From a virus, in IMG/VR virus record IMGVR_UViG_3300032116_000331, positions 1 through 48,328 of that record: 48,328 nt of DNA; one strand, given 5' to 3'. A model generated the notes under the pieces. The model was given only the letters and a program-made list of their open reading frames with translations, ran no database searches and was not told the DNA's origin. A program made the position numbers and the translations under genes. This document shows, piece by piece, positions 27,104 through 37,180 of the stretch. The stretch's first letter is position 1, and each line of letters opens with the position of its first letter.

Positions 27104-30100
27104 GCCACCGCCTCAAGATCGACGGAGATGGTCAGGCGGCGCGCGTTGATGTCGGCCGGCTGGTGCGTGAATAGATCCTCGACCTCGATCGGGTCATCCG
27201 GCACCCGCACGATGGCGGCCTCGCTGTCGCTGATCAGGATGCCGATCAAGCGCCGGTCGTTTTCGCAGGCCCAGCCCAGGGCGTCCATGAGGTCATCCAC
27301 CGCGGCCTGCGTCAGCGCCTCGTGGCGAACCGTGCCGCCGCTGGCCAGACGGCGACCGATGCCGGGCAGCTGGTAGCGCCGGACCAGCGCGCCAAGCTCG
27401 GGCCGGCCGGTCGGAATCGACGGCTGCAGCGCATCGCCAAGCCACAGCCAGCGGATCGAGCCGCCGCGGTTGACGAGTAGGCGGTACGCGAGGCGCGGCG
27501 ATTCGATCGGAATCCAGATGTGCCGGACCCGCCAGTCGATCGTCTGCGTGCTCAGCACCGTGGCGAATGCGTCATCACTGCCCTGCAGCTCGATCGTCGC
27601 ATCGGCCGGGATTGTGTGGTCTGCGATGAGCAGGCCCTCGACCGGGCCGGCCGCGGGCGTGATCGCGATCGCCGTGCTGCCGGTCCAGCTCAGCGCGTCG
27701 TCCGTCGGCTGCAGCGCGCGCGCCGGGCCGTTGATCGCCTCGGCCAGGAATGACCAGCGATCGAGCGCGACCCAGCTCGGGGCCACGCCAGGGGTGAAGA
27801 CTGCCGACAGGCCCGCCGTCAGCGCGACCGTGCCCGCAGCCTCGATCGGTGCGGACCAGCTGCCGCCGTTGATGCGCCACTGCGCGCGCGAGCCCTCGAC
27901 GGTGAAGGTGTAGCGGTCGCCGAGCGCAAAGGGCACGGCGCCCAGCGTGATGGCGAACTCCAGGCCCGCGTCGCTGTAGGCGTTCGGCGTCACCGTGCTC
28001 AGCGCGTAGTCGTCAAGCCGACCGTCCACGCTGCCGATGACGCTCCAGGTCAGGGTGTCGTTTCCGTCTTGGCCGCCGGACAGCGCCACCGGCTCGGCGC
28101 GGTTGATCTGGATGACGAACTCGTCGCCCTGCTGGTACGTCGCCCGCGGCACGCCGGCCAGGTCGATCGTGATAGAGAGCCTGTCGCCGTCCTGCAGCTG
28201 CTGGCAGGGCACGTCCACGCCGATGCCGAACTCTTGCGTCGAAACAGGGACGCGCCGGCCCGTCTCATCCTGAGCGAGCCGTGCGCTGTGGTAGTAGTAG
28301 CCGGGCTGGATGGGCAGCAGGTCGTGTGACGTGCACTCGAACCATGCTTCCCCGCCGCGATCTCTCCAGATGCGGTTTCCGCCCAACCCGGCGTCATCAA
28401 AATTTGGATCGATGCCTGCGGCTGCGAGCACCTTGTTCATGGCGGCCTGATAGCGCTGCAGGTCCACGTCGAAGCCACTGACATCCGCGCCGCGGTTGCG
28501 GAACAGGGCCTGCCAGACCACGGAGCCATCGGTCACCGGCACGCCCACATCCTGCGGCCACACCGGTTCGCTGCTGCCCGAGGTTCCGCCGGTCGTGGCG
28601 CGGTAGGCGAAGCCGTTGAATGGCCGCACGATGTCGCCTTCGGCGTAGGCCTGGCTAGCAGACCAATAGGCGCCCTTGTCGCGCCAGAGGTAATCGCCGT
28701 CCGCCACGGTGCCGCCGTTGGTCGGCCACGTCGGTTCGCTGCCACCCTGCGCCGGCGCGGTGCCGGTGAAGGACTCGACCCGGTAGTAATGGCCGTTCCG
28801 GACGGTCGGCACGCAGAGTGCGCCAACGCTGACGGCGCCCAGCAGGTCAGACGCCCAGGCCTGCGCCGAGGTCTCGCCCGCCGAGTTGAGCCGGCCTGCG
28901 ATCTGCTCCGCGTCCTCGCGGAACTGCGCGAACTCCGCATCCCACATCGCCCACACCGTGCGCCCAACGTTGGTCCAGGTGCCGGTGCCGTCAGCCACCG
29001 TCTCGCCCTCGCCCGTCGGCCACGTCGGTTCCGTCTCGCCAGTCGTGCCGCCGCTATAGGCGTACCGGTAGCCGTTGCGGGCCGTCGGCTCGCGCACGCT
29101 GTCGGCAGACACTGCCACTTCGGCAGCCCAGACAGGCCACTGCGGCGTGCCGCCAGCCACGCGCGTCAGCGTGCGGCTCAGCAGCGAGGCTACAGCGTTC
29201 GCCCATGCGGCATCAGGACCGCCACTCACAAACGGCGTGGCGTTGGAGCGGATGTGTTCGGCGACGTAGTTGGCGAGCCTCTGCACGCGGAGAATCCGCG
29301 ATGCTTCGCTCATGGTGGTAGCTCCTTCGGGCAGTGCGATGCCCAGCAAGTCGGGGTCGGGGCCGCCCTCGATTTCGGCTTCGGTTTCGCACGGGCACGG
29401 GTCGGGCCGCGTCCTCCACTCGAATTCGTATGTGGTCGCCTTGGCCAGCCGGCCGACGATGGCGTCTTCCACGCACAGCGTCGGGCGCTCGGAGGCGTTG
29501 CTGCGCTGCGCGTCCAGGATCGCGGTGATAGAGCTCGTGGTCGGGATGATCGGGCTCGGCACCAGCGGGATGGTGAAGCCGTAGGCGCCGCCGCTGTACA
29601 GGACATTCGTGATCGCGTCCGTCAGCCGGCCCGACACCTGCCCGCGCACAGACCAGCGCTCGCGGCCGGACTCGCTGGCGTCGGCGCAGCGGATCGTCAG
29701 CGTCTCCGTGGGCGCGGTCGCGGCGACGGTCACAGAGAACTCCGCGTCTCGCGCGTACTCCGTGCCGTCCGCAGTTCGGCTCGCGGCATAGCTCTGCGTG
29801 TAGACGGACAGGTCAGTGATGCCCTGCCCGCCAGGGCGGAAGTCGGCGACGATGGCGCCGTCCACGCGCACGAGGTCCGAGCCGTCGCGGATCGCGGAAA
29901 GCGCGTCGAACAGAGTCACGATGCCGGTGAAGGTCTCCACGTCCACCTGATCCGTGATGCGGATCGATCGGCTACCGGAGACGGCCTTGATCGTGGTGCC
30001 GGCGGGCGCGCTGCGCACAGGGGCCGGCGTGAAGCTGTAGACCCAGCGGCCGGAGACGTAGCGCTTGAAGGGCCGGTATACCTGCGGGTCAATCCCGAAG

Positions 30101-30657
30101 CGGATGCGCGGGGCGTTCTGCGGGATGGTGCCATCGGGGTTCAGGGCGACGGCGCCGAAGTTCCACTGGTCCCCGGTGTACTCGTTCTGGCCCTCGCGCA
30201 GCTCTTCCTGCAGGGCGAAGTCGGTCGCCTCATCCGTCAGGCCGCTGCTGTCCACGGTGACCGTGATCGCGTTTCCGGTGCTGCCCGCGTCCTTGGCGAC
30301 CAGCACCGCAGACTGGAAAGGCGCCTGCGCGGCGCGCGTCTCGATGCCGAGGTTTTCCAGCGTCACGGTGAAGGTCTGCGGATCGACCGCGGCTTCCGCT
30401 TCAAGCGCGCCAATCTGCCCGCTGCCCACGCCCACGAACTGCGGGGCGCTGATGCGACGCGCGCTGCCGCCGTCGCCCAGGATCTCGACGTCGATCGTGG
30501 CATCCGCGCTGCCGGTGTATGCGCCGGCCAGCGACACGGCGCCGCCGCCCGCCTTGGGCGCGCTGTCGGTGCGCGTGATGGCGGTACTGGGCACGATGTT
30601 CGTCGCGGCGATGGTGCCGGTGCGGGCCAGGTTGTCGCGGTTGGGCAGGTAGCGCAT
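27100..30657 (-). CDS. Very large tail protein with three approx. 45-residue repeat modules
   Basis: 1,185 residues directly after the tape-measure gene, where a distal tail or central fibre component is expected. Beta-rich throughout. In the middle (nt about 28505-29100) are three modules with the pattern R-NG-x-Y-x-Y/V ... G-G/T-S-x-P-x-WP ... V-x-DG-x-x-W. The same module appears once in the major tail protein. The last 200 residues (RRYQLPGIGRRLASGGTVRH, NDRRLIGILISDSEAAIVRV) look like a tail-attachment domain. Probably extends or decorates the tail tip. I could not match a whole-length family. Confidence 0.75.
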   Translation of the reverse strand: MRYLPNRDNLARTGTIAATNIVPSTAITRTDSAPKAGGGAVSLAGAYTGSADATIDVEILGDGGSARRISAPQFVGVGSGQIGALEAEAAVDPQTFTVTLENLGIETRAAQAPFQSAVLVAKDAGSTGNAITVTVDSSGLTDEATDFALQEELREGQNEYTGDQWNFGAVALNPDGTIPQNAPRIRFGIDPQVYRPFKRYVSGRWVYSFTPAPVRSAPAGTTIKAVSGSRSIRITDQVDVETFTGIVTLFDALSAIRDGSDLVRVDGAIVADFRPGGQGITDLSVYTQSYAASRTADGTEYARDAEFSVTVAATAPTETLTIRCADASESGRERWSVRGQVSGRLTDAITNVLYSGGAYGFTIPLVPSPIIPTTSSITAILDAQRSNASERPTLCVEDAIVGRLAKATTYEFEWRTRPDPCPCETEAEIEGGPDPDLLGIALPEGATTMSEASRILRVQRLANYVAEHIRSNATPFVSGGPDAAWANAVASLLSRTLTRVAGGTPQWPVWAAEVAVSADSVREPTARNGYRYAYSGGTTGETEPTWPTGEGETVADGTGTWTNVGRTVWAMWDAEFAQFREDAEQIAGRLNSAGETSAQAWASDLLGAVSVGALCVPTVRNGHYYRVESFTGTAPAQGGSEPTWPTNGGTVADGDYLWRDKGAYWSASQAYAEGDIVRPFNGFAYRATTGGTSGSSEPVWPQDVGVPVTDGSVVWQALFRNRGADVSGFDVDLQRYQAAMNKVLAAAGIDPNFDDAGLGGNRIWRDRGGEAWFECTSHDLLPIQPGYYYHSARLAQDETGRRVPVSTQEFGIGVDVPCQQLQDGDRLSITIDLAGVPRATYQQGDEFVIQINRAEPVALSGGQDGNDTLTWSVIGSVDGRLDDYALSTVTPNAYSDAGLEFAITLGAVPFALGDRYTFTVEGSRAQWRINGGSWSAPIEAAGTVALTAGLSAVFTPGVAPSWVALDRWSFLAEAINGPARALQPTDDALSWTGSTAIAITPAAGPVEGLLIADHTIPADATIELQGSDDAFATVLSTQTIDWRVRHIWIPIESPRLAYRLLVNRGGSIRWLWLGDALQPSIPTGRPELGALVRRYQLPGIGRRLASGGTVRHEALTQAAVDDLMDALGWACENDRRLIGILISDSEAAIVRVPDDPIEVEDLFTHQPADINARRLTISVDLEAVA

Positions 30658-30659
30658 GG

Positions 30660-33600
30660 TTACAGGGAAGTCCTTCCGTTGGCGCCGCGGCGCTGCAGCT
30701 TCTCAAGCTCGCGCAGCACAGTTCGCGCGGTTTCTTCAGGGTTGCCGCCAGTGATGTTGAAGACCGGAGCGAAGCCACCAGCGACCGGACCGGGTGGCGT
30801 GCTGGTAGGCACAACCGCCGCGCCAGCAGACCCGCCACCGCCGCGCCGCCGCCGGGTGTCTTCGTCCACGCGGCGATTGGAGTCGATCTGCTCGCGCTCC
30901 TTGGCGCGGATCTCTGCGAGGTCGGCCTCGAAGTTCTTCTTGGCCAGCGCCCTGGCCAGCGCGGCCTTGGCCGTCTCGGCAGCGCCGCCGGCCTGTGCCA
31001 GCTCATCGATCCGGCGCAGCTCTTCCTCATAGGCACGGCGGCGGATTGCCTCTTCGTCGCCGTCGCGCCGGTCGGCCAAGTCCTGCTGCTGGCGTAGCAG
31101 GCTGGATAGCTCGCTACTGGCCTGCTGCGCGGCCTGCCCGATGCGCTCCATCTCGGCACGCGCGCGCTTGGCGCGCTCTTCGGTGTTGCCGATCTGCAGC
31201 GCCAGCTCTTCGGCGTTCTTGGCCGCGAAGCCGGCGCGGTCGGCGATCAGCTGCATCACGTCGGCAGTGCTGCGGCCGGTGGTGTCCACAAGGCCTAGCT
31301 CGCCACGCAGGCGGTCGAACTGCGCGACGGCCTCTTCGCCGTACTCGGCCACAGAGTCGCGCGCGTCCTTCGTGACTTGGATCAGACCCAGCAGAGCATT
31401 CGACACGCCGAGCTTGACCTTCTCGCCGGCGTTCTGCCCCTGCTGGCCAATGTCGTCAACGGCGGCCGCGGTTTCCTTGGCCTGCAGGGCGGCATCCTTG
31501 AGCAGCGGCGTGAGGCTGTTGATGCCGGCCGCAGCGCGCTTGCCGCCATCCTCGCCTGCGTCGCCGACTTCGCCAAGCCCCTGCTGCAGGCCGGCGATCC
31601 GGCCCGAGGTCGCGGCAATCTCGCCCTGCAGACCGGCGAGCTGTTCCTGCAGCGCGGCCACAGGTTCGCCGGCGGCCAGCCCGCGCTGGATCGCCAGCGC
31701 CAGATTGCCGGCCTCCGTCTCCAAGCCCGCGCGCGCCGCCTGCAGCGAGGCGATCAGGTCGCGCGCCATGCGGCGGCCGGCCTCGCCTACGCCGTCGAGT
31801 GCGCCGGACGCTTCCTGCGCGCCCTTGCTGATTTCGCTGGTGCGCGCCGCCGCCGCAGAGATGGCCGCGCCCAGCTGCTGTGCGCTGATCTTGCCGGCGT
31901 TGAAGGCTTGACGCAGCTCGGACTCAAGCGCTTCGACTTCGGCCGTGGTCTGCGCCTTGCTCAGCGCTGCACGGAACGCAGCCCCGATGGCATCGGCCGA
32001 CAGCTGCGAGCTGGTGGCAATGCCCCGGAAGGTGGCGATGATCTGCCGGCCCTGCTCCGTGATCTTGATGCCGGCGGCTTCGACATTGACACCCAGCCGG
32101 CGCAGCTGTTCCTGCACCGTCTGGTCAATGATATTCGCCGCTTCGACAGACAAGCCGCCAAGCCCGCCAAGCGCAGACTCAGCAGCCTGCTGAAACGCGG
32201 TCAGATCTTCGGCCGACAGCTTGGACAACTCTGCGCCCAGCGACTCACGCACCACGCGGGCGGTCTCTTCGCTGTCAGTAGCCACTGAGGCCAAGGCAAG
32301 AGCAATTGCATCGATGCCCTCGGCGCCACCGCTGAAGTCCGCGCCCTTGAAGACTTCGCCGATGGCCTTGCCCAAGCCGTCAGCTTCACCGCTCGCCTTG
32401 CGCAGCTGCTCAGCAAGCTGGCTGGCGGGTGACTTCTCCTGCTCACCGGCGAGGTTTGCAATGCTGCGCGACACGGCTTCAAACTTGCCGGCGAGTGGGC
32501 CAAGCAACTGGCTCACCGCCCCATAGACGCCAACGTCTTGCACCAGCAGGCGGCCCTGGCGCTCGAACTCGGATGATGCTTCTCGGATCGTATCCCTGAG
32601 TTCGGCCTGCCGACGCTCAAGGGCGAGCGTGCTGCCTCCCAACAATGTGGACTGCGAAAGCGCCTGCTCTCGCGCAATCCGCAGACGCTCATCAACCTCG
32701 ACAAGCTCTTCAGTTGCTGCGCGCAGGTTCTCAATCGCCGTCTGCTGCTCGGCGTTGCGGCCCTCTTCTTGGGCGCGCTTCAGCAGGCCTTCTTTCTCGA
32801 TCCGAGACTGCAGCTCATCGTTGTAGGCGCGCAGCGAGGCGATGCCCTCGCGCTCACCCTCAAGGCGCTCTTCGGCTGCCGCCTTGGATGCCAGCATCGC
32901 CGCAGCCAGCGCGCCGAATGCGGCAACCGCAATTCCGACGGGGCCAGAGAGAAGAGCAACGGATCGGCCCAGCAGCGTGGTTCCAGCCGCTGCCGTCGTG
33001 GCCGCCGGCCCGATCGCCCGCAGGCTGCCCAGCAGCAGAACCAGCGCCGCGCGGCTCTGCACGATGGCGATGGCCAGCGGGGCGACTACGGCCGTCAGCG
33101 CGGCGATGCCCGCAATGCCAGTCCGCACGCCGGCCGGCAGCTCGTTGAACAGGTTGACCGCGGAGGTCAGGCCGTCCAGCAGCGGGGTGAGCGCGGTGAC
33201 CGCCTGGCCGAAGCTGATTTGCAGGTCGCCGACGGCGGCGCGGAACAGCTGCAGCCGCTGCTCTGGCGTGTCCTGCAGCTTGGCGAAGGCCTCGGCCGTG
33301 CGGCCGGCGCCCTGCTCCATGTCGGACAGTGCTTTGGCGAAGGCATCAGCCTGGTTGCCGGTCAGCGCCAGCACGCCCTGCAGGCCCTCGACGCGGCCGA
33401 ACAGCGTCGCGAGCGTGGTCTCGTTGCCCTGCGCCGCCTCGGATACGCCCAGCAGGAACTGCTGCAGACCCTGCGAGCGCAGCGCCGCCACATCGAACTG
33501 GATGCCCAGCGCCTCGGCCGCCTTCTGCGCCTCGGCCGTGGGCTTGACCACCGCCGTCAGTGCCGACTGGATCTGCGTGAAGGCCTGCCCGGTATCCAGA

Positions 33601-35072
33601 CCGCCAGCAGTGAGCGCGCCGACCGCGCTGGTCAGCTGCTCGACCGACACGCCGACAGAGGCCGCCAGCGGCGCGACGCCGCCGATGCTCTGCGACAGCT
33701 CTTCGATGGTGGTGTTACCGGCCGCGGCGGCGACGAAGAAGGCGTCGCTCACGCGCGTGGCTTCTTCGGCCGCGAGGCCGTAGGCGTTCAGCGTGGCGAC
33801 CAGCCCGCTGGCCGCGACTTCGGTATCCGCCAGGCCGCCGATGGCGAGCTGGTTGGCAACGCGCAGGATCTCCAGCGCCTGCGTGGTGTCCTCGACACCG
33901 GCCGCGATGATCTCGTACAGCGCCGCCGCGTTGCGGCTGGCGTCCCCGCCGAACTCGCGGGTCAGCTCGCGCACGCTCGCGCCCAGGGCATCCAGGTCTG
34001 CCTGCGGCGCGATGGTGCTGATCGCAGCCAGACTGCGCTGGAACTGACTGGCCGCAGCCGCGGCATTGCCCAGCAGCCGCGTCGCGGTGAACAGGCTCGC
34101 GCCGGCGGCAATCAGGCTGCCCTGCACCTGCTGCAGCGACTGCCCGAGGCTGCCGTACTCGGCGCGCAGCTGCCGGGTGCGCTCGATGGTCAGTGACTGT
34201 GCCTGCGCCAGCTCGCGCCCGGTCAGTGTGCCGCTGGCGCGCAGGGTTTCGTAGGCTTGCCGGACCTTCTCAATCTCGACGCGCACCTCGGCGAAGCTGC
34301 GCCGGCCGAGGGTGGCGTTGGCATCGGCCAACGCCTGCTGGGCGGCCGCGTTCTGGCGCGCAGCAGCGGCGGCCTGCTGGTTGACGGCGACCTGCTCGCG
34401 CAGGTTGGTGGCCAGCGTCTGCGTGCTGGCGCCGGTCTGGGCCAGGCGCTTCTGCAGCTCAGCCTGCGCGTTGCCCAGGTCCTCCACCGACAGGCCCGCG
34501 GCCTTGATCGCGTCCTCGCTCTTGCCGATGTTGGCGGTGAGCTTGTCCTGCGCGGTGACGGCGCGGTCATATTCGGTGGTGGCCTGGCGCAGGGTGCCAG
34601 CGGCGGCTGCGTATTCCGCCTGGGCGGCTTTCTGCGCGGCCTGCGCTTCCTTCAGGCTGGCGGCGAACTGGCGGGCACCTTCGGTGGTGCGCTCTTCGCT
34701 GGCGTTGTAGCGGTCGCGCTCGGCGCGCAGCTCGGCCAGCGCCTGCTTCGATTGCTCGAGCGCAGCCGCAGAAGCCGATTCCTGCTCGGCCGCCAGCTTG
34801 AGCCGCAGGGCGGCCTTGTCGACCGCATCGGCCAGCCGCTCTTGCTCGCTGCGGTACTGCTGCAGCGCGGAGATCGAGGCCTGCAGCCCGCTGGCGGCGG
34901 CCGCCTGCTGGTTGAGTTCTTCGACCGCGCCGGTGACCGCGGAAAGCTGCTCATCGGTGAGCTCGCCCTGCGTGCCCAGGTCGCGCAGGTCCTCGAGCAG
35001 CACGCGCGTGCTCGGGTCAGTGACCGAGCGCAGCGCAACCTCAATGACCTGCTGGAAATTCTCAGCCACCAC
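30660..35072 (-). CDS. Tail tape-measure protein
   Basis: 1,470 residues from GTG 35072 (or 35069). Long coiled-coil start, then the conserved TP901/lambda-type core: ELTREFGGDASRNAAALYEI, VANQLAIGGLADTEVAASGL, GNTTIEELSQSIGGVAPLAA, and hydrophobic spans near residues 650-750 (TGIAGIAALTAVVAPLAIAI, LLSGPVGIAVAAFGALAAAM), followed by a very long coiled coil. It sets tail length; at about 1.5 angstrom per residue this predicts a tail near 220 nm. It is the longest gene in the window. Confidence 0.95.
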   Translation of the reverse strand: MVAENFQQVIEVALRSVTDPSTRVLLEDLRDLGTQGELTDEQLSAVTGAVEELNQQAAAASGLQASISALQQYRSEQERLADAVDKAALRLKLAAEQESASAAALEQSKQALAELRAERDRYNASEERTTEGARQFAASLKEAQAAQKAAQAEYAAAAGTLRQATTEYDRAVTAQDKLTANIGKSEDAIKAAGLSVEDLGNAQAELQKRLAQTGASTQTLATNLREQVAVNQQAAAAARQNAAAQQALADANATLGRRSFAEVRVEIEKVRQAYETLRASGTLTGRELAQAQSLTIERTRQLRAEYGSLGQSLQQVQGSLIAAGASLFTATRLLGNAAAAASQFQRSLAAISTIAPQADLDALGASVRELTREFGGDASRNAAALYEIIAAGVEDTTQALEILRVANQLAIGGLADTEVAASGLVATLNAYGLAAEEATRVSDAFFVAAAAGNTTIEELSQSIGGVAPLAASVGVSVEQLTSAVGALTAGGLDTGQAFTQIQSALTAVVKPTAEAQKAAEALGIQFDVAALRSQGLQQFLLGVSEAAQGNETTLATLFGRVEGLQGVLALTGNQADAFAKALSDMEQGAGRTAEAFAKLQDTPEQRLQLFRAAVGDLQISFGQAVTALTPLLDGLTSAVNLFNELPAGVRTGIAGIAALTAVVAPLAIAIVQSRAALVLLLGSLRAIGPAATTAAAGTTLLGRSVALLSGPVGIAVAAFGALAAAMLASKAAAEERLEGEREGIASLRAYNDELQSRIEKEGLLKRAQEEGRNAEQQTAIENLRAATEELVEVDERLRIAREQALSQSTLLGGSTLALERRQAELRDTIREASSEFERQGRLLVQDVGVYGAVSQLLGPLAGKFEAVSRSIANLAGEQEKSPASQLAEQLRKASGEADGLGKAIGEVFKGADFSGGAEGIDAIALALASVATDSEETARVVRESLGAELSKLSAEDLTAFQQAAESALGGLGGLSVEAANIIDQTVQEQLRRLGVNVEAAGIKITEQGRQIIATFRGIATSSQLSADAIGAAFRAALSKAQTTAEVEALESELRQAFNAGKISAQQLGAAISAAAARTSEISKGAQEASGALDGVGEAGRRMARDLIASLQAARAGLETEAGNLALAIQRGLAAGEPVAALQEQLAGLQGEIAATSGRIAGLQQGLGEVGDAGEDGGKRAAAGINSLTPLLKDAALQAKETAAAVDDIGQQGQNAGEKVKLGVSNALLGLIQVTKDARDSVAEYGEEAVAQFDRLRGELGLVDTTGRSTADVMQLIADRAGFAAKNAEELALQIGNTEERAKRARAEMERIGQAAQQASSELSSLLRQQQDLADRRDGDEEAIRRRAYEEELRRIDELAQAGGAAETAKAALARALAKKNFEADLAEIRAKEREQIDSNRRVDEDTRRRRGGGGSAGAAVVPTSTPPGPVAGGFAPVFNITGGNPEETARTVLRELEKLQRRGANGRTSL

Positions 35073-35700
35073 GCACCCCCAGGGCGATCTGCCGCTGCAG
35101 CTCGGTGATGTAGACGGTCCGCAGCTCAGCGAGGATGGCCTCGGCCGGCACGCTGCCGTAGCTGCCCAGCGGGTTGCGGCGCTGGTCGGCGCGCTGGCCG
35201 AGCACCATCATTCGAGGCGATGGGCCCCGGATGATGATCAGCGGGCCGCGCGGCGCGCGCTTGCCCTGCCGGATCTTGCGTTCGCGGATCGACTGCAGAC
35301 CGCGCACGGTGTTGATGAAAGCGCCGGCGAACACCTGAGCACCGCCGCTGCGCTCGATCTGCGCGCTGGCGCCCGGCGTCTTGACTCCGGCCCAGCGACC
35401 ACCGAAGTCGATTGCCGGCAACCGCCGATCGCTGGCAAACAGGCGGATGCTGTCGGACGTGGTCACAACGCGGAACTTGCCCTGCAGCTTGCTCACAGGG
35501 ATGTTGAAGCTCGCCGTAACCTCGCGCTTGGCCAGCGGCTCAAGCTTGCGCGCAGTGCTGGCCACCGCCCGCTTGGTCGATTGCTCGGTGCGCTTCACCA
35601 GCTGACCAACAAATGCCGACAGCCCGAACGCGTCGTCGGCGCGCTTGCCGTTGGTGAAGAACCTTAGCGCCTGGTTCTTCTTATTTCGCAGGCGTGCCAT
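35062..35700 (-). CDS. Minor tail protein (lambda gpZ-like)
   Basis: 212 residues from ATG 35700. Basic N-terminus (LRNKKNQALRFFTNGKRADD), helical LVKRTEQSTKRAVASTARKL, then DFGGRWAGVKTPGASAQIER, VFAGAFINTVRGLQSIRERK and RGPSPRMMVLG, the order of features in gpZ: a GAFI-type loop and basic strands. In lambda, Z stands before U; here it stands between the tail chaperone and the tape measure, so the family call is tentative and it may be another tail-completion factor. Confidence 0.65.
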   Translation of the reverse strand: MARLRNKKNQALRFFTNGKRADDAFGLSAFVGQLVKRTEQSTKRAVASTARKLEPLAKREVTASFNIPVSKLQGKFRVVTTSDSIRLFASDRRLPAIDFGGRWAGVKTPGASAQIERSGGAQVFAGAFINTVRGLQSIRERKIRQGKRAPRGPLIIIRGPSPRMMVLGQRADQRRNPLGSYGSVPAEAILAELRTVYITELQRQIALGVRGG

Positions 35701-36043
35701 TCGGCGCACCCTTCAAGCCCTGCAGCACCACCTGCGCCAGCTCATTGGTCTGCTGGATTTCCGCCAAAACCGGGCCGGCGAGGTATCCGCCCCACTGCAC
35801 CGCCGCCGCAGCGATGATCTCCCGCGTGGCCTTGATGCACTCATGCAGCGGCAGGATTGCGGCATCGATACCGAAGGCCTCGCATAGCGCCACCACCGCT
35901 GCCAGCGCCTCCGGCGTGGTCAGCGCCTCGGGTTCGGCCCCGGCCGAATCGACCAGCGCGCGCAGGCGCATGAACGCCAGCGCCTTGCGGCCGGTCAGCT
36001 CGCCGAGGGGGTACTGCTTGCCTGCCACCGTAATGCTCGCCAT
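35681..36043 (-). CDS. Tail assembly chaperone (gpG-like position)
   Basis: 120 residues from ATG 36043. Starts ASITVAGKQYPLGELTGRKA, then a helical domain (LALCEAF-like VVALCEAFGIDAAILPLHEC, IIAAAAVQWGGYLAGPVLAE). Position between the major tail protein and the tape measure matches lambda G. I found no slippery heptamer for a G-T frameshift near its 3' end; the next gene simply overlaps by 20 bases. Confidence 0.75.
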   Translation of the reverse strand: MASITVAGKQYPLGELTGRKALAFMRLRALVDSAGAEPEALTTPEALAAVVALCEAFGIDAAILPLHECIKATREIIAAAAVQWGGYLAGPVLAEIQQTNELAQVVLQGLKGAPNGTPAK

Positions 36044-36068
36044 TGCTGTTCTGTCCTCAAGAGAAGAG

Positions 36069-36136
36069 CCCCGCGCGCCCTCTCCGGTTGCCCGATCGAG
36101 CCCACGCACTCAGCGTGAGCCCTCGGGCGCGCGGGG
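36069..36136 (-). terminator. Strong hairpin after the major tail gene (attenuator or mRNA stabiliser)
   Basis: CCCCGCGCGCCC (36069-36080) is perfectly complementary to GGGCGCGCGGGG (36125-36136) around a 44-base loop that holds a second hairpin. On the minus strand it ends CTCTTCTCTTG, a weak U tract. Partial termination or 3'-end protection would set major tail protein above the downstream chaperone and tape measure. Confidence 0.7.
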
Positions 36137-36151
36137 TGATGCCAGTCGGCC

Positions 36152-37180
36152 TTACAGGCCGGCCGGGCGGCCGTCGATGTAGATGGCGCGGGTGACGCTG
36201 TCCTTGATGCCGATGCCGACGTTGAACTCCACCGCGGCGATGTCGTCGCCGGTGATGAAGGGCAGCGCGCCGTTCGGGGTCAGCGTCACCTGCGGGCAGA
36301 AAAGGTCCTCGTTCTCGCTGTCGCCCGGGTTGTCGGCGATGAACTTCAGCTCGCCGACCACGCTCTGCTCGCCGCCCGTGCGAACCTGTTCGCGCGTGTT
36401 GGCCGCGGGGGTGAAGTCGACGTGCAGCGACACGCGGGCACCCGGCACCGCTGCGCCGTATCGGGTGTTGGCCTGGGCAATGGTGCCGTCGGTGGTTGCG
36501 GACAGCAGCGCCAATCCAGCATCGAGGCGGTAGTTCACGTCGGTCGTCGAGGGCACAACAATCAGGCCCATGTCGATAAACGTGGCCGTGCCGTCGGTGA
36601 AGGTGGTGCCGTCCGTGGTGAAGCTGGGCGCCGAGCCGGCCGAGGTGCCACTGACCGTGCACAGATAGAAGCGGCCGTTGGCAGAGGCGGGCTTGTAGAA
36701 GTCGCCGACGACATAGGCGGTGCTGTTGGCGCGCGTCGGCGCATCATCGCCCTCCTTGATGCTGACGCTGACGGCAGAAACACCACGCACGCCGCTCGGG
36801 TTGGCTTCGGTCTTGCCCAACTGGTAGAAGCGGCCAGCGTTGACTTGCTCGAGCACGTAGTTGGTCACTGGCGTGGCCGACTGCGTCACCGTCACCTGCT
36901 CACCGGCCAAGAACAACGCGATGTTGGACTTGCTCAGGTTGTCGCAGTTGATGGTCGCGCTGCGGGTGATGCCCAGCGGCACGGTGAAATCGGTTTCGGA
37001 GATGCCGCCCTCGGAGCTGGTGTGCTCGAAGGTTTCGCCCTCGACGCTGATCTCGAAGCCCGGGCAGTTGCCGAAGGGCTGGAAGCCCTGGTAGATGCCG
37101 TTGACCAGCGGGTTGAAGAACAGTCGGCCGCGGCCGAACTTGTAGGCCTTGTTGTACGGGGTGACGTTGGGAGCTGCCAT
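36152..37180 (-). CDS. Major tail tube protein
   Basis: 342 residues, GAGGAT upstream of ATG 37180. N-terminal NKAYKFGRGRLFFNPLVNGI and FQPFGNCPGFEISVEGETFE followed by HTSSEGGISETDFTVPLGIT, IALFLAGEQVTVTQSATPV fit siphophage tail-tube proteins. An inserted module at residues about 150-200 (STAYVVGDFYKPASANGRFY, SAGSAPSFTTDGTTFTDGTA) is of the same kind as the repeats in the protein at 27100-30657 and should project from the tube surface. It assembles as hexameric rings around the tape measure. Confidence 0.88.
   Translation of the reverse strand: MAAPNVTPYNKAYKFGRGRLFFNPLVNGIYQGFQPFGNCPGFEISVEGETFEHTSSEGGISETDFTVPLGITRSATINCDNLSKSNIALFLAGEQVTVTQSATPVTNYVLEQVNAGRFYQLGKTEANPSGVRGVSAVSVSIKEGDDAPTRANSTAYVVGDFYKPASANGRFYLCTVSGTSAGSAPSFTTDGTTFTDGTATFIDMGLIVVPSTTDVNYRLDAGLALLSATTDGTIAQANTRYGAAVPGARVSLHVDFTPAANTREQVRTGGEQSVVGELKFIADNPGDSENEDLFCPQVTLTPNGALPFITGDDIAAVEFNVGIGIKDSVTRAIYIDGRPAGL

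Noticed and set aside
28789-31032. 747-codon plus-strand open frame
   Set aside because: Antisense to the large tail protein and tape measure; low-complexity translation and no start signal.
35660-35720. lambda-style G-T programmed frameshift at the end of the tail chaperone
   Set aside because: No slippery heptamer and no long open frame in -1 that would make a gpT-like extension; the next frame is an independent gene with its own ATG.
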